A stretch of 64,000 bases of DNA from Myxococcales bacterium. Its GTDB lineage: Bacteria > Myxococcota_A > Polyangia > Haliangiales > Haliangiaceae. The notes below the pieces were generated by a model that saw only the letters and a program-made list of their open reading frames with translations, ran no database searches and was not told where the DNA came from. Every line of letters begins with the position of its first letter. The stretch's first letter is position 1. Positions 8,674-16,552 of this stretch are shown here, one piece after another. The stretch spans positions 620,001 through 684,000 of the forward strand of contig JADJGV010000002.1 of NCBI GenBank assembly GCA_016707895.1. Reading direction: 5' to 3'. The position numbers were made by a program, and so were the translations under genes.

Positions 8674-9687
8674 GTGCACTTCATCGACGAGGCGACGATC
8701 CACGTGAAGGCCGGCGACGGCGGCGACGGCTCGTCGGCGATGCGCCGCGAGGACAACGTGCCGCTGGGCGGCCCGTCGGGCGGCGACGGTGGCAACGGCG
8801 CCAGCGTGGTGTTCCGCGCCGACGTCCAGCTCGGCTCGCTGCTCGACTTCCGCTACAAGCGCCACTACAAGGGCGAGCGCGGCGAGCACGGCCGGGCCAA
8901 GGATCAGTACGGCGCGGCCGCCGAGGATCTGGTGCTGCGGGTGCCGGTCGGCACGGTGATCTACGACGCCGACACCGGCGATCTGCTGGCCGACCTCGCC
9001 ACCGACGGCGCGCGCGCGGTCGTGGCCCAGGGCGGCAAGGGCGGCCGCGGCAACATCCACTTCAAGACCCCGTGGAACCAGGCGCCGCGCACCTGCGAGC
9101 CGGGCACGCCGGGCCAGGAGCGCACGCTGCGCCTCGAGCTCAAGCTGCTCGCCGACGTCGGCCTGCTCGGCTACCCCAACGTCGGCAAGTCGACGTTCAT
9201 CTCGCGGGTGTCGCGGGCCCGGCCCAAGATCGCCGACTACCCGTTCACGACGCTGGCGCCCAACCTGGGGGTGGTGCGGCTGTCCGACGAGCGCAGCCTG
9301 ATCATCGCCGACATCCCCGGGCTGATCGAGGGCGCCGCCGAGGGCGCGGGGCTCGGCCACCAGTTCCTGCGCCACGTCGAGCGCTGCCGCGCGCTGCTGC
9401 ACATCCTCGACGACACGTACACCACCGGGCCCGAGCGCGATCCGCTCAAGGACTTCGACGTCATCAACGCCGAGCTGGCCCGCTACGCGCCGCACCTGGC
9501 CGACAAGCCGCAGCTGGTCGTGCTCAACAAGCTCGACGCCGGCACCACCCACGGCTCGGTCGACGAGCTGACGGCGCAGTTCGCGGCCCGCGGCATCACG
9601 CTGCACACCATGTCGGCCGCCACCGGCGAGGGCGTCGACGCGGTGATCGCGCGGCTGTGGGACCTGGTGCATCCGCGGCCGGAGTGA
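8674..9687 (+). CDS. obgE: Obg family GTPase (ribosome assembly / stringent response)
   Basis: 337 residues, normal for the family. The N-terminal Gly-rich Obg fold (FIDEATIHVKAGDGGDG, GGKGGRGN) is followed by a G domain with G1 GYPNVGKS (166-173), switch I YPFTTLAPN, G3 DIPG (213-216), G4 NKLD (285-288) and G5 SAA (314-316). The frame is open far upstream, but homology begins at GTG 8674. The C-terminal OCT domain of some Obg proteins is missing, as in many proteobacterial forms. Obg binds the 50S subunit during maturation and responds to ppGpp. The usual neighbours rplU/rpmA are not present. Confidence 0.95.
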   Translation: MHFIDEATIHVKAGDGGDGSSAMRREDNVPLGGPSGGDGGNGASVVFRADVQLGSLLDFRYKRHYKGERGEHGRAKDQYGAAAEDLVLRVPVGTVIYDADTGDLLADLATDGARAVVAQGGKGGRGNIHFKTPWNQAPRTCEPGTPGQERTLRLELKLLADVGLLGYPNVGKSTFISRVSRARPKIADYPFTTLAPNLGVVRLSDERSLIIADIPGLIEGAAEGAGLGHQFLRHVERCRALLHILDDTYTTGPERDPLKDFDVINAELARYAPHLADKPQLVVLNKLDAGTTHGSVDELTAQFAARGITLHTMSAATGEGVDAVIARLWDLVHPRPE

Positions 9688-9706
9688 TCCGGCGCCGCGC
9701 CGGATC
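9686..9706 (+). terminator. hairpin at the obgE stop codon
   Basis: GATCCGGCG (9686-9694) and CGCCGGATC (9698-9706) form a perfect 9-bp stem with a 3-nt loop, starting inside the TGA stop of obgE. There is no T-run, so it may be an intrinsic terminator of the GC-rich kind or an mRNA-stabilising hairpin. Confidence 0.4.
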
Positions 9707-9722
9707 GTGATATCCACGAGGC

Positions 9723-11657
9723 GTGCCGCGGTTCGAGCAGCGCGCCACCGGCCGGTTCTGGGAGGTCGAGGTCGACGATCGCGTCGTCACGACGTGCGTC
9801 GGGGCCATCGGCGGTGACCCGCCCAAGCCCGCCACCGTCGAGCACGCCGACGCCGACGCGGCCTACTACGCCGCGACCTCCGCGATCCGCCAGCAGCGCC
9901 GGCGCGGCTTCGTCGACGCCGGCCCGGCCCAGGTCCTCGCCGGCGCCGAGCCGTGGACCGGCGCCGGCTCGACCATCCTGCTCGACGAGTTCTTCGACCG
10001 CGGCGACGACCGATTCGGTCTCGAGCTGCGACGCGCGACCGCCGCCGCCAAGCTCGGCGCGCTGGCCGAACGCTGGTATCGCGATCCCCGGCCGTGGGCC
10101 CGGGCCCAGCTCCTGGCCTACCTCGACGACGGCTGCGATCGCCCGCACCACAAGCAGCTGATCAAGAAGCTGTTCAAGCTGGCCGAGGCCGCCGACGACG
10201 ATCGCGCGATGGCCGGGTTCCTGGTCGCGTTCGATCGCCTGACCCGGAGGTCGTTGGTCGCGGTCACGCGCTACGACTGGCAGACCCGCGTCACCACCAC
10301 GACCCACGTGCTGCGCGACGATCCCAGCGTCATCGAGAGCCTGGTCCGCGCCGGCCGCCCCGCGATCGACAGCCCTGTGTTCTCGCGGTCGACGCGGCGC
10401 TACCTGGCGCGCCGGGCCGCGCGCTACTTCCGCTACCTCGGCTACCGCGATCCGGCCCGCTACCGCGCGGCGATGCTGGTGGCGCTGGCCCGCTACACCG
10501 ACGCCGCGCTCGGCACCACCACCCGGCTGCTCGACGCCTGGGGCCTGACCCACGCGCTCTACGGCGGCTCGCCGGTGCTGGTCCACCACCCGCGCGGCCT
10601 GCGCCTCGCGCCCGATCGCCGGCTCGACGAGCTGACCCCGGCGCCGCAGATCCCGGCGGCGTGGCAGGACGCGTTCGCCGATGTCTGGCGCCTGTTCGTC
10701 GACGCGCGCAGCCGCGCGGTCCGGGCGTGGGCGCTGGCCTGGCTGCGCGCCCACCACGCCGCCGAGCTGGCCGCGCTGCCGTTCGCCGAGGTCGCGACGC
10801 TCCTGCGCTCGCCCCACGCCGACGTCGCCGCGCTCGGCGTCGAGCGGCTGCCGCACACCCGCGGCCTCGAGACCGTGCCGCTGACGATCTGGCTCGAGCT
10901 GCTCGCGCTCGGCGATCTCGACGTGGTCGCCGCGGTGGTCGCGACGGTCGAGCGGGTCGTGACGCCAGCCCGGACCACGCTCGCACAGTGCCTCGACCTG
11001 GCCGGCGCGCCGATCGCCGCGGTCGCGGAGCTCGGCCTCGCTTGGGCCAAGACCAAGCCGATCACCACCGTCGACGATCTGCACCTGATCGCGCGCCTGG
11101 CCCGGGCCCGGGTCGCCGCCGTCCGCGCCGCTGGCGCCGCGTGGGCCCTCGAACTCGCCGGCGCCCACCCCGCGGTCGACTACACCTTCGTCCGCGACCT
11201 GTGCGACGCGCCGTTCGCCGAGGTCCGCGCGCCGGCGCTCGCGGTTGCCGCCGCCGACCCGCGGTTCGCCGCGGTGCCGGCGCTGTGGTTCGCGCTCACC
11301 GAGTCGCCGTACGACGACGTCCGCGCCGCGGTGCTGGCCCACGCCACCCGCTGGCACGCGACCGCCACGCCGGCCACGCTGCAGTGGGTGTGGTCGGCGG
11401 CGATCCTCGCGGTCCACCGCGGCAGCAAGACCAAGGCCGGCGTGCCGCGCGCGATCGCCGACCGCGTCGTCGCGCACCCCGACGAGGCCGAGCAGCTGCT
11501 GCCGATGCTCGCGCTCGCGCTGCACAGCGTCCGCGCCCCCGAGCGCGCGGCGGCGCTGGCGGCGCTGGCGCGCGCGCTCCACGGCGATCCGGCGCTGGCG
11601 GCCCGGGCCCGCGTCCACCTGCCGACGCTCACCGTCGGCGTCGAGGTGATCCGGTGA
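9723..11657 (+). CDS. WGR-like N-terminal domain plus HEAT-like repeat protein (MolR-type)
   Basis: 644 residues. The first ~65 (RFEQRATGRFWEVEV...VGAIGGDPPKP...AAYYAATSAIRQQRRRGFVDA) look like a WGR domain with GAIG in place of the canonical WGRIG. The rest is long alpha-helical repeats typical of HEAT/armadillo scaffolds (for example FADVWRLFVDARSRAVRAWALAWLRAHH). WGR modules occur in MolR/YehI-like bacterial proteins and in PARPs, where they bind DNA ends; the role here is unknown. The stop overlaps the start of the SWIM gene (GTGA), so both are one unit. The first codon is GTG. Confidence 0.7.
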   Translation: MPRFEQRATGRFWEVEVDDRVVTTCVGAIGGDPPKPATVEHADADAAYYAATSAIRQQRRRGFVDAGPAQVLAGAEPWTGAGSTILLDEFFDRGDDRFGLELRRATAAAKLGALAERWYRDPRPWARAQLLAYLDDGCDRPHHKQLIKKLFKLAEAADDDRAMAGFLVAFDRLTRRSLVAVTRYDWQTRVTTTTHVLRDDPSVIESLVRAGRPAIDSPVFSRSTRRYLARRAARYFRYLGYRDPARYRAAMLVALARYTDAALGTTTRLLDAWGLTHALYGGSPVLVHHPRGLRLAPDRRLDELTPAPQIPAAWQDAFADVWRLFVDARSRAVRAWALAWLRAHHAAELAALPFAEVATLLRSPHADVAALGVERLPHTRGLETVPLTIWLELLALGDLDVVAAVVATVERVVTPARTTLAQCLDLAGAPIAAVAELGLAWAKTKPITTVDDLHLIARLARARVAAVRAAGAAWALELAGAHPAVDYTFVRDLCDAPFAEVRAPALAVAAADPRFAAVPALWFALTESPYDDVRAAVLAHATRWHATATPATLQWVWSAAILAVHRGSKTKAGVPRAIADRVVAHPDEAEQLLPMLALALHSVRAPERAAALAALARALHGDPALAARARVHLPTLTVGVEVIR

Positions 11658-13348
11658 AGGTCGACCTCCGCTACCACGGCGGCTCGGGGCTGCGCGAGCT
11701 GGCCGGCGGCGCCGGCCTGCGGTTCGCGACCAACGTCGCGCGGCTGCCGGTCGCGTTCGACGGCGAGCTGGTCGAGCCGCTGCGCTTCCGCGAGGCGGTG
11801 AGCGCGCTGCACGAGATCGTCGTCGGCGATCTGCGGTTCCAGCCGCGCGACAAGCGCGCGTACCAGGCGTGGCTGGCGCGCCAGGCCGCCGACGAGGCCA
11901 CGCTGCGCGCCGCCGCCACCGCGCGCGGCCAGGCCGACGCGCTGGCCCGGGGCCCCGGCGGCCCGCCGCCGCCCGGCCTCGAGGCCGACTTCCGCCGCCA
12001 GCACGACCTGTACTGGACCGCGCGCCGCGCCTGGGCCGTCGAGCTCAACCGCAACGACCCGGCGATGTTCCGCGCGCTGGTGCCGTGCGATCCGGTCGTG
12101 ACCGTCGCCCCCGACGTCGTCACCTTCGAGTGCTTCAGCAAGGACGAGTCGGCCTACGGCTGCCTGTCGGTCGATCGCGACGGCTTCCGCCCGGCCGCCG
12201 AGGTCGCGCTCGGCACCACCAACGTCGACTACTCGCTGGCGCTCTACGAGCACTTCCAGACCATCCGCACCTACCGACCGACCCGGCTGCAGGTCGACCC
12301 GGGCGGCGTCAGCGCCGCGGTCGGCGCGGCGTCCGCGCTGCGCGAGGAGAAGATCGACCTGCCGCCGTCGTGGCTGCGCGGGTTCGGCCAGCTCCAGGCG
12401 GCGATGGCGCTGCCGGCGCGCCACGTCGAGCTGTCGCCCGACGTCGTCTACTCGCTGCTGGCGTACCTGCGCCGCCACCGTGAGCGCACCGGCCCGCGCG
12501 CGCTGCGGTTCGTGCTCGCGCCGGGTCAGCCGCCGCAGGTCGTGATCGAGCCGTGGGGCGTCACGCTCACCTCGCGCGGCGCGCCGTACGCCGGCGACCG
12601 CGCCGAGGAGATCAAAGTGTGGGGCCGGCGCCGCTTGCTGGCGTTCGCGCGCACGCTGCCGCTGGCCGAGCGCTACGACGTGCGCCTGCTCGGCACTGGC
12701 CTGCCGAGCGTGTGGATCGCGCGCATGGGCGCGCTGCGCCTGACCCTGGCGCTGTCGGGCTGGACCGCCAACGACTGGGCGCGGGGCTCGAACCTCGACG
12801 GCCACTTCGCCCGCTACACCGCCCACGCCAGCGCCGTCGACGCCGTGGCCCGGATCCTGGCCGCGCGCCACGTCGCGCCGATGGCCGCGCTGACCGCCGC
12901 CGTGCCCGAGCCGCGCGAGACCGTGCTGGCCGCGCTGTTCGAGCTGGCGCGCCGCGGCCAGGTCGCGTTCGACTACGCGATCGACGCCTACCGCTGGCGG
13001 CCGATCCTCGACGCCGCGATCACCGACGCCGCGCTCGGCCCCGAGCCCGAGGAGACGGTGGCCGGGCGCCGGCTCGCCGCCAGCGTCACGATCGAGCGCC
13101 GCGAGCCACTCGGCGACGGCCGCCGCGCGCTGGTGGCCAAGGTCGGCGGCACCTCGTGCGAGGCGGTGCTCGACGCCGACGATCGGCTCGGCCGCGCCCG
13201 CTGCACCTGCTCGTACTTCCATCGCTTCCGCCTGCGCGCGGGGCCGTGCCGCCACCTGCTGGCGCTGCGCCTCCACGCCACGGCGCCCGACGATCGCGCG
13301 CTGCCGGCGGCGCGCGTCGTCGCGTCCAACCCCCGGCGGTCGACCTGA
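11654..13348 (+). CDS. SWIM zinc-finger domain protein
   Basis: 564 residues from GTG 11654, which overlaps the preceding stop by 4 bp. The C-terminus has a SWIM finger: C517-x-C519 (CTCSYFHRF) followed by C532-x-H534 (PCRHLL). SWIM fingers bind DNA or protein and occur in SWI2/SNF2 ATPases, MEKK1 and bacterial proteins often encoded beside WGR/HEAT proteins. The N-terminal ~480 residues have no domain I can name. The gene ends 16 bp before the left repeat of the retron RNA, so transcription of this pair could read into the retron. Confidence 0.75.
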   Translation: MKVDLRYHGGSGLRELAGGAGLRFATNVARLPVAFDGELVEPLRFREAVSALHEIVVGDLRFQPRDKRAYQAWLARQAADEATLRAAATARGQADALARGPGGPPPPGLEADFRRQHDLYWTARRAWAVELNRNDPAMFRALVPCDPVVTVAPDVVTFECFSKDESAYGCLSVDRDGFRPAAEVALGTTNVDYSLALYEHFQTIRTYRPTRLQVDPGGVSAAVGAASALREEKIDLPPSWLRGFGQLQAAMALPARHVELSPDVVYSLLAYLRRHRERTGPRALRFVLAPGQPPQVVIEPWGVTLTSRGAPYAGDRAEEIKVWGRRRLLAFARTLPLAERYDVRLLGTGLPSVWIARMGALRLTLALSGWTANDWARGSNLDGHFARYTAHASAVDAVARILAARHVAPMAALTAAVPEPRETVLAALFELARRGQVAFDYAIDAYRWRPILDAAITDAALGPEPEETVAGRRLAASVTIERREPLGDGRRALVAKVGGTSCEAVLDADDRLGRARCTCSYFHRFRLRAGPCRHLLALRLHATAPDDRALPAARVVASNPRRST

Positions 13349-13364
13349 TGTATCGTCCCTCGCA

Positions 13365-13609
13365 CCTCCCGTCCTGCAAGGAGATCCGCGCGCACGAGCC
13401 CACTATGCTGCGGCGTTCCGCCGTGGCGGGACTTGCTCCACCATTGCTCACCCACGCCCGATTTTCTTTTGGGCCCTATGCGGTGCTAGCGCTCCTCACT
13501 GAGACGACCACGAGAGTCTTGGGAGCCGCTAGCACCGCCGGGCCCTCGGTGATCGGTCGCGGTCCTGCGCACGAAGTCGAGCGAGCGGATCTCCTTGGAG
13601 GGCGGGAGG
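13365..13609 (+). ncRNA. retron msr-msd non-coding RNA (msDNA template/primer)
   Basis: This gene-free stretch immediately precedes a retron reverse transcriptase and has the full retron layout. The ends are complementary: a1 13365-13389 pairs with a2 13585-13609 over 25 nt with one G-U and one mismatch (CAAGGAGATCCGC against GCGGATCTCCTTG, CCTCCCG against CGGGAGG). Just inside a1 is an AGC (13397-13399) whose G13398 is a candidate branching guanosine. The msr part holds CGGCG-TTC-CGCCG (13411-13423) and a stem with a U-rich loop (13456-13474). The msd part is a long hairpin: GGGCCC (13471-13476) with GGGCCC (13540-13545), then CGGTGCTAGCG (13481-13491) with CGCTAGCACCG (13527-13537), then CTCC with GGAG. 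A TATCGT hexamer at 13351-13356 could be its -10 box. End positions are approximate. Confidence 0.82.
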
Positions 13610-13621
13610 CACGACACTGAC

Positions 13622-15244
13622 ATGGGGTTCTGGGACAAGGTCAAACGGTTCTTCGGCGGCGGCGGCGCGCTGCAGCCGGACCCGTCGGCGCCCACTGCGG
13701 CACCGCCGTCGACGCCCACGCCGTCGACCCCGGCGCCGGCCCCCGCGCACACCGCCCCTGCGCCGCCAGCCGCGCGCACCGCACCCGCGCCGACCTCGAC
13801 CGACGACAGCGCGCGCTTCCGCAACCCGGCCATCCTCGGCCTGTCCGCCGCCGAGCTGCGCAAGCGCGCGCTGCGCATCAACCCGTACCAGACGCCGTGG
13901 ATCGGCCGGGTCGACACCATCCCGCCGCAGAGCGACGAGCGCACCGCGATCATCGACCGCGGCCTGATCCTGCGCGGCCTGCTCACCGCCGCGCAGATCG
14001 AAGAGATCCACCGCGTCGGCGACCTGTGGCTCGCCCACCACGACGCGATGCGCCTGGCCGCCGCCGCCGGCGCCGCGTCGGGCGAGGCCGCGGTCGCCGC
14101 CGAGCGCGCCCGCCGCGCCGAGGCCAAGCGCGCCAAGCAGGCCGCGGCCGCCGCCCGCGCCGCCGCCCGCGCCGCCGCCGTCGCCGCGCGCCGCGCCACC
14201 GACATCATCTTCGTCGGCCGCGGCGTGTCCGCCGGCCTCGCCGACCGCCGCAGCCACGTCGAGCAGCTCGCCGCCGCCGGCCTGCCGGTCCTGGCCGCGC
14301 CCGCCGATCTCGCCGCCGCGCTCGGCCTGACCGTGCCGCGCCTGCGATGGCTGTGCTTCCACGCCGACGCGCCCGCGAAGACCCACTACACGTACTTCAC
14401 GATCCCCAAGCGCTCGGGCGGCACCCGCAAGCTGGCCGCGCCGCACCGCCAGCTCGCCGCGGCCCAGCGCTGGATCTTCGATCAGATCCTCGCGAAGCTG
14501 CCGATCACCGACGCCGCCCACGGCTTCGTCCCCGGGCGCTCGACGGTGACCAACGCCCGGCCCCACGTCGGCCAGCGCATCGTCATCAACCTGGACCTGG
14601 CCGACTTCTTCCCGTCGATCACGTTCCCGCGCGTCCGCGGCCTGTTCGCCTCGCTCGGCTACTCGCCGGCGATCGCGACGCTCCTGGCCATGCTCACCAC
14701 CGAGGCGCCGCGGGTCGAGGTCGAGTTCGCCGGCCGCACCCACTACGTCGCCACCGGTCCGCGCGCGCTGCCCCAGGGCGCGTGCACCAGCCCGACCTTG
14801 GCCAACCTGGTCGCGCGCAAGCTCGATCGTCGCCTCGGCGGCGCTACCCGCAAGCTCGGCTGGACCTACACCCGCTACGCCGACGACCTGACGTTCTCGG
14901 CGCCGGCCGCGGGCTCGGCCCAGGTCGCGCTGATCTTCGCCCGGGTCCGCGCCATCGTCACCGCCGAGGGCTTCGCGGTGAACGAGGCCAAGGGCCGGGT
15001 CCAGCGCGGCGGCCGCCACACCGTCACCGGCCTGGTCGTCAACGATCGGCTCGCCGTCCCGCGCGAGCAGGTGCGCCGGGTCCGCGCGATCCTCCACGGC
15101 GCCCGCACGACCGGGCTGGCCGCGCAGAACCGCGCCGGCCATCCCGACTTCCGCGCATGGCTGCAAGGCACGATCGCCTACATCCACATGGTCGACCCCG
15201 CGCGCGGCGCCGCCTTCCAGGCCCAACTCGACGCGCTATCGTGA
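13622..15244 (+). CDS. retron reverse transcriptase (Mx162-like)
   Basis: 540 residues from ATG 13622; an upstream in-frame GTG inside the RNA gene is rejected. The ribosome-binding GGGAGG lies within a2. The first ~55 residues form a Pro/Ala/Thr-rich linker after MGFWDKVKRFFGGGG. A helical, Ala/Arg-rich N-terminal region follows, then the RT domain from about residue 235: FTIPKRSGGTRKLAAPH, AHGFVPGRSTVTNA, motif A NLDLADFFPSI (D325), LPQGACTSPTLANLVARKLD, the catalytic YADD box (419-422) and VTGLVVN. These retron-specific signatures and the long N-terminal extension match the myxobacterial Mx162/Sa163 class. It reverse-transcribes the msd template into branched msDNA; retrons can act as anti-phage systems, but no effector gene is obvious next to it. 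Confidence 0.92.
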   Translation: MGFWDKVKRFFGGGGALQPDPSAPTAAPPSTPTPSTPAPAPAHTAPAPPAARTAPAPTSTDDSARFRNPAILGLSAAELRKRALRINPYQTPWIGRVDTIPPQSDERTAIIDRGLILRGLLTAAQIEEIHRVGDLWLAHHDAMRLAAAAGAASGEAAVAAERARRAEAKRAKQAAAAARAAARAAAVAARRATDIIFVGRGVSAGLADRRSHVEQLAAAGLPVLAAPADLAAALGLTVPRLRWLCFHADAPAKTHYTYFTIPKRSGGTRKLAAPHRQLAAAQRWIFDQILAKLPITDAAHGFVPGRSTVTNARPHVGQRIVINLDLADFFPSITFPRVRGLFASLGYSPAIATLLAMLTTEAPRVEVEFAGRTHYVATGPRALPQGACTSPTLANLVARKLDRRLGGATRKLGWTYTRYADDLTFSAPAAGSAQVALIFARVRAIVTAEGFAVNEAKGRVQRGGRHTVTGLVVNDRLAVPREQVRRVRAILHGARTTGLAAQNRAGHPDFRAWLQGTIAYIHMVDPARGAAFQAQLDALS

Positions 15245-15493
15245 TCGACGCCCCGGTCGACGCACCGCCCGACTGCGCCGCCAACGGGGCCCGCGCGCCA
15301 CACGCTGATGGTCGCGGCCGCCGACATCGCCGATCCCGCGGCGCGCACCTACGACATCACCGGCGAGGCCACCCACGGCCACACCGTGATGCTCACCGCA
15401 GCCGACTTCGCGGAGCTGGCCGCCAACCGCCGGGTCACCGTGACCTCGAGCGCGGTCGGTCACAGCCACGCCGTCACGATCACCTGCGTCTGA
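15241..15493 (+). pseudogene. 5'-truncated, frameshifted lipoprotein remnant at the retron's right edge
   Basis: Directly after the RT (GTG 15241 inside the RT stop GTGA) comes the text VIDAPVDAPPDCAANGA, the tether of an Asp-Ala-Pro lipoprotein. About 15295 the meaningful frame changes and continues as HTLMVAAADIADPAARTYDI...THGHTVMLTAADF...HSHAVTITCV, ending at 15493. The His-spaced beta repeats are typical of small exported myxobacterial proteins. The signal peptide is missing and a frameshift separates the two parts, so I read this as a dead 3' fragment, perhaps cut when the retron was inserted. A 61-residue ORF from ATG 15308 could still be made but has no export signal. Confidence 0.6.
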
Positions 15494-15579
15494 GCCGTCG
15501 CCGCGATCTCGACAAAATTCATCGGGATTTCAGACTTCTGCAAGATCGTGACGGCGGTCAAGGACGGGGGCGCGGCAGT

Positions 15580-15608
15580 TTGATCCGCTCCCTGCGGGGT
15601 GTTACAAC
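15580..15608 (+). promoter_or_regulatory. candidate sigma-70-type promoter for the Glt/Nfs-like operon
   Basis: TTGATC (15580-15585) and TACAAC (15603-15608) are separated by exactly 17 bp, in a locally AT-richer gap 70-100 bp upstream of the first operon gene. Only these boxes support it. Confidence 0.4.
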
Positions 15609-15680
15609 TGCTCTATTCCACTCGAATTTGGCCGACCCGTCCCTCGGCCATCGTGGACCGGTTCGCCGGTGCGGAGCCCC

Positions 15681-16549
15681 ATGCGTCAAACCCAGATCTC
15701 CCGCCGCGGTCTCGACCGCACCTCCGTGACTGTCCTCGCGCTGGCGCTCGCCGCTGGCTCCGTCGCAGCGCAGCCTGGTGCGACCCCGACCGGCACGCCG
15801 ACGACGCCCAAGCCTCCGACCACCGCGCTGCCCGCCACGACCGGCACCCCGGCGACCGGCACCCCGACGACCGACCGACGACGCCGACGACCGGCACGCC
15901 GACGACGCCGACCACCGGCACGCCGGCCACCGGCACGCCGACGACGGGCGCCCCGACGCCAGGCACCACGCCGACCGATCCCACCGATCCCAACCAGACC
16001 GCCACCGCCGACACCGTCGACCCCGAGTCGATGCCGGTCAACCTGCGGCTGCGCCGTCTCGAGCAGCGCGTGCAGGCCCTCAAGGAGCGCGCCTGGCGCG
16101 CCAAGGCCCGCACCACGCAGCTCAAGGAGGCCGTCATCGGCGGCGGCGTCGGCGCCCAGGCCACGCTCGTCCACGAGAACAAGATGGGCAGCTCGTTCCG
16201 GCTGATCCGCCTGGTCTACGCCCTCGACGGCACCCAGGTGTTCGCCCGCTCCGAGGACACCAGCCCCAACCTGTACAAGACCAAGTCGTTCGACATCCTC
16301 ACCGGCCCGATCTCGCCCGGCAGCCACTCGATCAGCGCGCTCGCGGTGTACCGCGGCCACGGCTACGGCGTGTTCAAGTACCTCAACAAGTACACGTTCA
16401 CCGTCCGCGCCAGCCACACCTTCACCGCCGCCGAGGGCAAGGCCACCCGCATCGAGGCGTCGGGCTTCGAGAAGGGCGGCCGCACCACGCCGCTCGAGAA
16501 GCGCCCCGCGATCGACTTCAAGGTGACCGCCGGGACCGGGGAGAAGTAA
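15681..16549 (+). CDS. exported Thr/Pro-repeat protein with internal frameshift, first gene of the Glt/Nfs-like operon
   Basis: The N-terminus (from ATG 15681: MRQTQISRRGLDRTSVTVLA...AAGSVAAQPG, a signal peptide) and the C-terminus (TVDPESMPVNLRLRRLEQRV to KVTAGTGEK, ending at 16549) lie in different frames. Both frames encode the same GTPTTGTP-type repeat, and they exchange at about 15864-15877, so one nucleotide (mod 3) has been lost within the repeat DNA. The C-terminal ~190 residues form a coiled coil followed by a beta-rich domain. This is either a sequencing or assembly error, a recent mutation, or a slippage switch. The stop is 3 bp before the next gene. No family name; position suggests an accessory of the envelope machine. 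Confidence 0.6.
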
Positions 16550-16552
16550 GCC

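Noticed and set aside
13377..13407. GGAGATC followed by ACTAT inside the retron a1 region, resembling the DUF4157 promoter motif
   Set aside because: Spacing differs by two bases, the second block lacks the GGCGT part, and the sequence is explained by a1/a2 pairing.
13349..13621. Considered tRNA gene or riboswitch for this structured gap
   Set aside because: No cloverleaf or CCA-like end; the a1/a2 repeats and adjacent RT explain the structure as a retron RNA.
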